Source: an uncultured Ruminococcus sp. (GTDB lineage Bacteria > Bacillota > Clostridia > Oscillospirales > Ruminococcaceae). Taken from it: a stretch of 13,837 bases of DNA. A program made the translations under genes and the position numbers. The notes under the pieces are model-generated. The model ran no database searches. It saw only the letters and a program-made list of their open reading frames with translations, and was not told where the DNA came from. Position 1 is the first letter of the stretch, and each line of letters begins with the position of its first letter. This document shows, piece after piece, positions 6,453 to 12,148 of this stretch. The stretch is taken from positions 1-13,837 of the forward strand of contig NZ_CAMHRZ010000067.1 in assembly GCF_946187255.1 (NCBI RefSeq), in the 5' to 3' direction.

Positions 6453-7713
6453 GCGTGTACACCTGCGGCTCACATTGCTGTTTTCGGCGGTGACTATAAC
6501 CATACTGCTGGTGATGTCGGTGCTGTTTGCCTATTTCAGCTACAGGTCGATGCAGGACACCGCAATGCTCACCTTTGTGAATGATATGGACTCCTTCTCC
6601 GCCGACCTTTCCAAGAGCGATACCATATCCTTCGACAAGATACTGGAGCAGAAAAAGAATCACGGGTATATACTCAGCATCTACGATAATGACTACCCAT
6701 TGCGTATCACCGAAGAATCCATGACCGACGGGGAAAAAGCCGTAGTACGGCAGGCAATGGCGCTTTCTGAGGATGTATACATAAAGCACAACAGCCTTTA
6801 TACCGAACACGTCGAGTTCTCGGGGCGCATAGACGGCGAGCTTTACCGAATAAGCCACATGCTGGTGCCAAAGGGGGACAGCTTTATCGAGGTGTACGCC
6901 GTACAATCTCAGCGGGAGACAAAACAGCAGTTCATGCACCTGTGCCTGCTGCTGGGTGTGGTCATAGTCATGGCGGCGGCGGCGCTGTCGGTGTTCGCAT
7001 GGCTGTTCACGAAAAGGCTGCTGCTGCCAATAAAGGTATCCCAGCAGCGGCAGACGGAATTCATAGCGGCGGCATCCCATGAGATACGAAATCCCGTAAA
7101 CAATATCATGACGGCGGTAAGCTCCATTGAGGGTGCCGACGAAGCCCACAAAGAGGAGCTCATATCCATCGCGGTCAAGGAGAGCAAACGCCTTGCGAGA
7201 CTTACGGGCGACCTGCTGACGCTGGCACGCAGCGACAGCAAGTCCTTTAAAGCATCCTTCGGCAAAGCGGAGCTTGATACCATAGTCCTCGAATGCTTTG
7301 AAGCCGCCATGCCAAAGGCGGCAGAAAAGGGGATACGCACCGATATTGTACTGCCTGATGATACGGTATCGGCGGAGAATATAGACGGCGACCGCATAAA
7401 GCAGGTGGTCAGCATACTCCTTGACAACGCCGTCAGCTACACTCCCGCAGGCGGGAAGATAGTCCTTTCCCTTGAAGACAGCCAAAAGCACTATATCATA
7501 AAAGTGGCGGACAGCGGATGCGGCATACCCGATGAGATGAAAGAAAAGGTATTCGAGCGCTTTTACCGCGCAGACGATTCCCGCACCGAAAAGGAGCATT
7601 TCGGGCTGGGATTGTGCATAGCAAAGGAACTTACCGAACTGCACGGCGGCAGCATCTCAGCTTCTGATAACGAGGGCGGCGGTGCGGTATTCACGGTCAA
7701 GCTGCCCAAATAG
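6445..7713 (+). CDS. Membrane sensor histidine kinase
   Basis: 422 residues from ATG 6445; GTG codons at 6436 and 6442 are alternatives, but 6445 has AGGTGG 5 bases upstream. It overlaps the regulator's end by 8 bases. TM1 is at about 9-31, an extracytoplasmic sensor region of about 130 residues follows, and TM2 is at about 165-187. The phospho-acceptor is H212 in ASHEIRNPV, where arginine replaces the common leucine after HE. The ATPase domain has the N box (N328, LLDNAVSYTP), G1 (DSGCGIP), the F box (FERFYRADDS) and G2 (FGLGLCIAKEL), all intact. Only about 24 residues separate TM2 from H212, so a normal HAMP linker does not fit. The sensor part has no family I can name. It is the cognate partner of the upstream regulator; the signal is unknown, perhaps the adjacent transporter's ligand. 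Confidence 0.95.
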   Translation: MFKRVHLRLTLLFSAVTITILLVMSVLFAYFSYRSMQDTAMLTFVNDMDSFSADLSKSDTISFDKILEQKKNHGYILSIYDNDYPLRITEESMTDGEKAVVRQAMALSEDVYIKHNSLYTEHVEFSGRIDGELYRISHMLVPKGDSFIEVYAVQSQRETKQQFMHLCLLLGVVIVMAAAALSVFAWLFTKRLLLPIKVSQQRQTEFIAAASHEIRNPVNNIMTAVSSIEGADEAHKEELISIAVKESKRLARLTGDLLTLARSDSKSFKASFGKAELDTIVLECFEAAMPKAAEKGIRTDIVLPDDTVSAENIDGDRIKQVVSILLDNAVSYTPAGGKIVLSLEDSQKHYIIKVADSGCGIPDEMKEKVFERFYRADDSRTEKEHFGLGLCIAKELTELHGGSISASDNEGGGAVFTVKLPK

Positions 7714-7749
7714 CACATCAAACAAACGAACATCACGAAAGGTGAAACT

Positions 7750-8337
7750 ATGAAAGTATTTGATTTCGACAACACTTTATATCACGGCGAAAGCTCGGTG
7801 GATCTGGCGTTTTATATGATACGCCAAAACAAGAGGATACTGCTCTATGTGCCCTACATAATGGCAAATCTTGCCAAATACAAGCTGTGCCTGATCGATA
7901 AGGAAAAGGCGGAGCAGGGAATAAACGATTTCCTGAAAGTGGCAGTAAAGGACAAGTACGAAGCCGCCGAGACAGTAAAGGGCTTCTGGAAAGAGAACCG
8001 CCACAGGCTGGACAGGAACATGATAAAGCGGGTGAAAAAGGAGGATGTGATAATCACCGCAGGTCCCGATATGCTGATAGACGGCATAAAGGAGGAACTG
8101 GGGACCGAGAATATCCTCAGCAGCATCATCGACCCCGACAGGCGGGAGATAGTATACTTCAACTTCGGTGAGAACAAGGCAAAGCGCTATAAAGAGGTCT
8201 ACGGCGATACCCCCATCGACAGCTTCTACACCGATTCCTTCAACGATAAACCCCTTATGAAGCTGGCTGATAAAGTTTATCTGGTAGAAAAGGGCAGACT
8301 CAAAAGGCTCACGGAGCGGGGAAAAGCAAAGCTGTAA
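7750..8337 (+). CDS. HAD-superfamily phosphatase (HAD-IB, phosphoserine-phosphatase-like)
   Basis: 195 residues, starting 36 bases after the kinase stop with a GAAAGGTG ribosome site, so probably the third gene of the two-component operon. Motif I is D5-F-D7-N-T9 (nucleophile D5, acid/base D7), motif II is T103 in IITAGP, motif III lysine is near 143-145 (ENKAKRYKEVYG) and motif IV is D162/D166 (TDSFNDKP). A helical cap lies between motifs I and II (about 15-95). The set is complete, so it should be an active cytosolic phosphomonoesterase; the substrate cannot be assigned. No signal peptide or membrane helix is convincing, although 28-40 is hydrophobic and contributes to the cap. Its link to the signalling genes may be only co-transcription. 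Confidence 0.88.
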   Translation: MKVFDFDNTLYHGESSVDLAFYMIRQNKRILLYVPYIMANLAKYKLCLIDKEKAEQGINDFLKVAVKDKYEAAETVKGFWKENRHRLDRNMIKRVKKEDVIITAGPDMLIDGIKEELGTENILSSIIDPDRREIVYFNFGENKAKRYKEVYGDTPIDSFYTDSFNDKPLMKLADKVYLVEKGRLKRLTERGKAKL

Positions 8338-8343
8338 CAGGGC

Positions 8344-8372
8344 TTGACAAATTTATACAATGACGTTATACT
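8344..8372 (+). promoter_or_regulatory. Near-consensus sigma-A promoter of the flavoprotein gene
   Basis: A perfect TTGACA (8344-8349), a 17-bp spacer and TATACT (8367-8372). It begins only 6 bases after the HAD gene ends, and no terminator separates the two genes, so read-through from the upstream operon is also possible. The predicted start is near 8379. Confidence 0.8.
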
Positions 8373-8381
8373 ATATGGGAA

Positions 8382-8439
8382 GGTACATGGGATATGTGCC
8401 GTTTGACGTGAGCATCGGGGCGGCTTTCCGCCGTGACCG
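8382..8439 (+). ncRNA. Structured 5' leader with two hairpins
   Basis: Almost at the predicted transcript start, GGTACAT (8382-8388) pairs with ATGTGCC (8394-8400) around a 5-base loop. A second hairpin follows: CGG+GGCGG (8416-8423) pairs with CCGCC (8428-8432) and CCG (8437-8439), leaving GTGA (8433-8436) as a one-sided bulge and a CTTT loop. Neither hairpin is followed by a T run, so they do not look like plain terminators. They may stabilise the mRNA or belong to a cis-regulatory element. I do not recognise a known riboswitch class. Confidence 0.4.
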
Positions 8440-8465
8440 AAATATATTAAATTAAGGAGTATGAT

Positions 8466-9410
8466 ATGGGTTTTAAAGTTATGGGCGTGACCGCAGGACG
8501 CAAGGACAGCAACTGTGAGATACTGCTGAAAGAAGCACTTCTCGTCTGTCAGGAACAGGGCGCAGAGGTCACAATGATCAACCTCAAAGACTACGAACTG
8601 CTGGACTGCACAGGCTGTACCTCCTGCACTATGGGTATGTCAATGGGCAAGCACACAGGCTGTGCGCTTGACAACAAGGACGACAAGAAGAAGATAATGG
8701 ACGTACTGCTGGAGCAGGATGCGGTGATCTTCGCGGCACCGACCTACGCGCTGATGCCTTCATCCCTCTTCCTGAAATTCATGCACCGTAATCTGGCGTA
8801 TGAAACTGCATTCCTGACCAAGATAGGCGCTATCACTCCCCGTGACCGCGTGGGCGCACTCATCGCAGTGGGCGGTTCTACCCGTTCATGGCAGTCCATG
8901 GCGCTGGAGTGTATGCACGCTACGACTTTCTCCAACAGCTTCAAGATAGTTGATATGTATATGGCAACTATGGTGCCCGCACCCGCGCAGGTGCTTCTGC
9001 ATGAGGAAAAGCTGGCGCGTGCGAGAGAGATCGGCGCAAACATCATGAAGTCGCTGAACACCCCCGCCGCAGAGCGTGAATGGCTGGGCGAGCCCGATGC
9101 GGGCTGGTGTCCCAACTGCCACAGCAACTGCCTGTGTTTGGGTGAACCCCAGTGGAGAGGTCTCCAGTACCCCATCGAGTGTGCAGTATGCGGCGCGGGC
9201 GGCGATCTGGTAAAGACCGAGGACGGCAAGTGGAAGTTCGTCATCGCAGCCAACGGTTTAGAGCGTGACCGCACCTCTGAGGAGGGCAGAGGAGTACACT
9301 GTGATGAGATCGCAGATACACAGGGCGGTTTCTTCATGGATCCCGCAAAGCGTGCCGCCGTTGCTGAAAAGCTGGAAAAGTACAAGAAGATAAAGTTCCC
9401 CGGTGTGTGA
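8466..9410 (+). CDS. Flavodoxin-fold NAD(P)H-dependent FMN reductase / iron-sulfur flavoprotein-like
   Basis: 314 residues; AAGGAG (8454-8459) lies 6 bases before the ATG. The N-terminal part (1 to about 195) has the flavodoxin-like layout of NADPH-dependent FMN reductases: an MGVTAGRKDSNC phosphate-binding loop, then C48-X2-C51-X2-C54-X11-C66 before the DNKDD stretch, then APTYALMPSSLF and VGGSTRSWQS flavin-contact loops. The first three cysteines recall the cluster ligands of iron-sulfur flavoproteins; the last gap is longer than in the archaeal type. An additional C-terminal module has C215-X2-C218, C222, C224 and C239-X2-C242, like a zinc ribbon or rubredoxin-type site. It is cytosolic and probably a redox enzyme in anaerobic metabolism or oxidative-stress defence; the substrate is unknown. 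It is a single gene with its own strong promoter and terminator. The fold is confident and the cofactors are inferred. Confidence 0.87.
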   Translation: MGFKVMGVTAGRKDSNCEILLKEALLVCQEQGAEVTMINLKDYELLDCTGCTSCTMGMSMGKHTGCALDNKDDKKKIMDVLLEQDAVIFAAPTYALMPSSLFLKFMHRNLAYETAFLTKIGAITPRDRVGALIAVGGSTRSWQSMALECMHATTFSNSFKIVDMYMATMVPAPAQVLLHEEKLARAREIGANIMKSLNTPAAEREWLGEPDAGWCPNCHSNCLCLGEPQWRGLQYPIECAVCGAGGDLVKTEDGKWKFVIAANGLERDRTSEEGRGVHCDEIADTQGGFFMDPAKRAAVAEKLEKYKKIKFPGV

Positions 9411-9447
9411 GGACGTATACCCTTAAATAATACATGAACTATGAAAA

Positions 9448-9478
9448 TACCGCGCAGACCTTAATGATCTGCGCGGTA
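9448..9478. terminator. Bidirectional terminator between convergent genes
   Basis: An 11-bp perfect GC-rich stem (9448-9458 with 9468-9478) encloses a 9-base loop, flanked by AT-rich sequence on both sides. On the minus strand TATTTTC adjoins the stem, and on the plus strand ATATTATT follows. It lies between the flavoprotein stop (9410) and the stop of the dockerin protein gene (9499), so it can end both transcripts. Confidence 0.85.
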
Positions 9479-9498
9479 ATATTATTGCGTTATCTTAT

Positions 9499-11634
9499 TT
9501 AGCCCACTGCTTCTCCGGGCTTGGAAACGGCCTTGTTCTTTATCATCTCTTCCCAGTAGATATAACCGAAATAGGGCTCTATCCATTTGCCCATATAGTC
9601 CAGCTTCGCTTTGATGTGAGAGTACTTTGCCAGCTCCTCATCCATATCGTAAAAAACGTTGTTCACATCGGCAGGATTGAGGAATTCCAGTATCGTTGCC
9701 CTGTCCTCTTTAGGGGCATTCTCACTGTAATCCCTTATAAAATATCCGTTCTCATAGTTCTTGTTATCGCTGTAACATTCCGACAGATACTTTTCGTACA
9801 TTTCGCCCTGAGGGGTATCACCGATCGAATAATCACCGCTGTAATATTCAAAATCTTCGGGGTTGAGCTTTGCCCATTCATCATCATCGAAAGAATCTTT
9901 ATGGTCTATCAGCATCTCCACAGCGTGCCATGTCTCATGATCCATGCACGAACTGAAATCATAGATCCTAGCCACGATGACAACATCGATGGTACAGATA
10001 TTTTCAAGCGCCATACCCTCCAGACCAAACAAAATTTCCTCATTTTGGTAGAAATCGTCTATCAGGACCACCCTGTATCCTTCGGGATTTTCAGCCGTTT
10101 TGAATTTCTCGAAGAAGCCCTCGGGATACGCACTGAGCCATTTTTCAAGGTCAAAAAGGGCACGCTTTGTTTCCTCGACACAGACCCAGTCGTCCATGCT
10201 CTCCATCGAGGTCCAGGTACGGGAGGTGGAATTGGCCACGTTCAGCACCTCATCACCTATGAGTATGTGCACACCGTATTTGTCTTCCAGTTCGTCAGCC
10301 TTTTTGCGCTGTTCTGCCAGTGCCGCACCCGGCTGTTTCGGCTTGTATTCATCCATCTCCTCGACATTTTTGCCCTCGGGCAGCTGAGTGAATTCGATCA
10401 GACCCAGATCGATGATGAATGTCTCGGTAACGAAGAAATCACCGCTTCTGTATACGGCATCGAATACCATAGTGTCCTCATCCAGAAAATCACAGTCGAG
10501 CACCCTCATATTTTTCATGCCCGGATCGATATACGCTATACCGCCGGTGGCAGTGTCGAATACCACCAGTCTGTGCGACTGATCCCTGAACACGCATTTG
10601 TTGCTCCTCGGGGATTCGATCACCATCGGATCTCCGCTGTCCAGCTCGTATAAGCCCAGCAGTTCGCCGCTCTTTGTATCGTAGCAGCGCAGGGTCGTAT
10701 CATTTTCGCTGTGTCCGTCGGTGACTAAGGTATTGCTCTTTGTGAAATAGACGCTGCCGTTGTGCGTTACGGTCTTCCACAGCTCCTCGCCTGTCTCCAT
10801 CGAGACCACGCTGACATCCCACAGGTCGGGGCTGTCGCCGGTTCTGTGTATAAAGCCTGCCATTGCCTTTTCAAGGCTGACCTGCGTCACATCATTGATA
10901 TCGCGGATCACGGAATCGGTTATGTCTTCCAGCTTGCCGTCAGCAGTCACCCTGCGTAAACCATTGTCGCAGGTTATGTATATCTCATCAGTCTCTTCGT
11001 CATAGCCGAGACCGGGATAACAGAGGTCTGTCTTTATCACCTCGGGCTCATCCTTGCCGGGGGCGAACAAGCATATATCCGTACAGTCATCGTCGCGGTA
11101 CTTGTAGGTTATCAGCGTGCCGTCTTTCTTCATGCCGATGATGTCGATATGACTGTCCTCTTTTATGCTTCTCTCGACCTCGCCTGTCTCAGCATTAGTC
11201 ACGATGACCTCATAGACGGTCTTATCCGGCTCACTGTCATTCCTATGCGTGTTGAGGGATACCAGTTTGCCGTTGGATGCCCAGCGCAGTGCTGCCTCGT
11301 CAAGTGCAGCTATCCTGTTAAGATACAGCTTTGTCACCTTAGGCATAGACTTTACGCCTTTGATGTGCGCCGCCATGATCGCAACGTCGGATACGTTTAC
11401 TACACCGTCGCTGTTTACATCGGCTATGAATGACTGATCCTTGTCCAGCATCTTCACGCTCTTGACGTGTGCCGCAACAGCCACTACATCAGATACATCC
11501 AGCTTTCCGTCGGCGTTCACATCTCCCGAGATCAGTGCGGTATCGGCAAAAGCGGTGAAGCACTGTGCCGCCAGCAGTACACCCGCTGTCACTGCGGATA
11601 TCCTGCTGAGGATATTTCTCTTTCTGCGAACCAT
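9499..11634 (-). CDS. Secreted dockerin protein with propeller-like region and HExxH metallopeptidase-like domain
   Basis: 711 residues. ATG 11634 was chosen for its AGGAGGT site (11642-11648) 7 bases upstream and the signal peptide it gives (1 to about 30, FTAFA). A type I dockerin follows at about 36-97, with calcium loops D38-N40-D42-D46-D49 and D72-N74-D76-N80-D83, each with an AAHVK or AAHIK helix. Residues about 100-430 are beta-rich repeats with TGE/SGE turns, propeller-like. The C-terminal part (about 440-700) carries H566-E567-T-W-H570 (DHETWH), then NPEDFEY and, 73 residues on, PKEDRA, whose E643 or D644 could be the third zinc ligand. This matches a recurrent but uncharacterised clostridial zinc-peptidase-like family. 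It is probably exported and attached to a cohesin scaffold or the cell surface. Proteolytic activity and target are inferred, and no scaffoldin is in the window. Confidence 0.88.
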   Translation of the reverse strand: MVRRKRNILSRISAVTAGVLLAAQCFTAFADTALISGDVNADGKLDVSDVVAVAAHVKSVKMLDKDQSFIADVNSDGVVNVSDVAIMAAHIKGVKSMPKVTKLYLNRIAALDEAALRWASNGKLVSLNTHRNDSEPDKTVYEVIVTNAETGEVERSIKEDSHIDIIGMKKDGTLITYKYRDDDCTDICLFAPGKDEPEVIKTDLCYPGLGYDEETDEIYITCDNGLRRVTADGKLEDITDSVIRDINDVTQVSLEKAMAGFIHRTGDSPDLWDVSVVSMETGEELWKTVTHNGSVYFTKSNTLVTDGHSENDTTLRCYDTKSGELLGLYELDSGDPMVIESPRSNKCVFRDQSHRLVVFDTATGGIAYIDPGMKNMRVLDCDFLDEDTMVFDAVYRSGDFFVTETFIIDLGLIEFTQLPEGKNVEEMDEYKPKQPGAALAEQRKKADELEDKYGVHILIGDEVLNVANSTSRTWTSMESMDDWVCVEETKRALFDLEKWLSAYPEGFFEKFKTAENPEGYRVVLIDDFYQNEEILFGLEGMALENICTIDVVIVARIYDFSSCMDHETWHAVEMLIDHKDSFDDDEWAKLNPEDFEYYSGDYSIGDTPQGEMYEKYLSECYSDNKNYENGYFIRDYSENAPKEDRATILEFLNPADVNNVFYDMDEELAKYSHIKAKLDYMGKWIEPYFGYIYWEEMIKNKAVSKPGEAVG

Positions 11635-11731
11635 TTTGATTACCTCCTGTAATATTCTATATCTGCCATACCTGCAAACACGGCGTTGCAATTATTGCTG
11701 TAAAAATAACGCTGAGACAGGCACAATATAT

Positions 11732-11740
11732 ATTATACCA
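11732..11740 (-). promoter_or_regulatory. Extended -10 promoter of the dockerin protein gene
   Basis: On the minus strand TGGTATAAT (11740-11732) is a perfect extended -10. No good -35 is found at normal spacing; the nearest, TTCACA (11763-11758), is 20 bp away, so the TGn element probably compensates. The resulting leader is about 90 bases, AT-rich, without an obvious hairpin. Confidence 0.55.
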
Positions 11741-11828
11741 TAAAAATTACTATATTTTGTGAACAGAATATTATCTAAAATGCATAGCCCGTTCTGTCGT
11801 GATAGGTGAACTTTCGGGGGAACTGCGG

Positions 11829-11876
11829 TGTCGGAAAAGTGTCCGTAAATATGTCCATTAATCCACGGGAATTAAT
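11829..11876. promoter_or_regulatory. Direct and inverted repeats upstream of the GH9 promoter
   Basis: TGTCG (11829), TGTCC (11840) and TGTCC (11852) are spaced 11 and 12 bp. They are followed directly by an imperfect palindrome in which ATTAATCC (11857-11864) pairs with GG-A-ATTAAT (11868-11876). Together they sit about 35-85 bp upstream of the GH9 -35, where an activator could bind. The units are short and degenerate, so this is tentative. Apart from these repeats and the dockerin promoter, I see nothing in 11741-11912. Confidence 0.3.
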
Positions 11877-11912
11877 ATAAACAATTAACAAAGATGTGGT
11901 GAATCGCAAGAT

Positions 11913-11941
11913 TTGACTTTACATACAGTTGATGCTATGCT
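11913..11941 (+). promoter_or_regulatory. Promoter of the GH9 gene
   Basis: TTGACT (11913-11918, five of six), a 17-bp spacer and TATGCT (11936-11941) preceded by TGC, an extended -10. A perfect TATAAT at 11946-11951 is an alternative -10 but has no matching -35. The predicted leader is about 200 bases long, unusually long for a structural gene. Confidence 0.6.
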
Positions 11942-11995
11942 ATTATATAATATGGATGAGAACATGAGGATGCATGGTCTTGCGGCGGGTTTGGA

Positions 11996-12016
11996 TGAAA
12001 ACGTTTGCGTTAACGT
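11996..12016. promoter_or_regulatory. LacI/CcpA-type palindromic operator candidate in the GH9 leader
   Basis: Two perfect 8-bp palindromes, AAACGTTT (11999-12006) and CGTTAACG (12008-12015), lie side by side with centres 9 bp apart. TGAAAACGTTTGCG (11996-12009) matches the catabolite-responsive element consensus TGWAANCGNTNWCA except at positions 12 and 14. The central CG is typical of LacI-family operators. It lies about 50-70 bases after the predicted start, so a bound repressor would block elongation. This fits sugar-dependent control of a cellulase gene. Confidence 0.5.
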
Positions 12017-12050
12017 GCTGCCATGATGAAGCGTTCTTTTGTTCGGTACA

Positions 12051-12118
12051 GATCAGCCCGCACCCAAAAGGGGAGTACGGCTGTGATCTCGTCTTTGACA
12101 GACTGATAAGGAAGTCTG
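12051..12118 (+). other. Two hairpins in the GH9 5' untranslated region
   Basis: GAT+CAGCC (12051-12058) pairs with GGCTG (12079-12083) and ATC (12086-12088), leaving TG bulged, and encloses a small CCC-AAAA-GGG hairpin (12063-12072). CAGACT (12099-12104) pairs with AGTCTG (12113-12118) around an 8-base loop. The ribosome site GAAAGGA (12134-12140) lies free downstream. The structures may stabilise or regulate the mRNA; no known riboswitch is recognised. Confidence 0.35.
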
Positions 12119-12148
12119 CTGAAATAATATTTAGAAAGGACGATCAGA

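Noticed and set aside
6370..7644. A 424-codon open frame on the minus strand opposite the histidine kinase.
   Set aside because: The plus strand encodes a kinase with all its motifs. The antisense product is composition-biased and has no recognisable domain.
125..11791. TGCATAGCCCG shared between 125-135 and 11781-11791.
   Set aside because: An 11-base match is within chance expectation here and the flanks do not align.
172..12078. A 12-base string (AAAGGGGAGTAC) occurs at 172-183 and again at 12067-12078, and resembles the start of the yybP-ykoY manganese riboswitch.
   Set aside because: Shared 12-mers are expected by chance in a window this long. At the first site it would be antisense-oriented beside the adaptor stop, and at the second no downstream CCUUU strand exists to close the P1 helix, so the riboswitch core cannot be supported.
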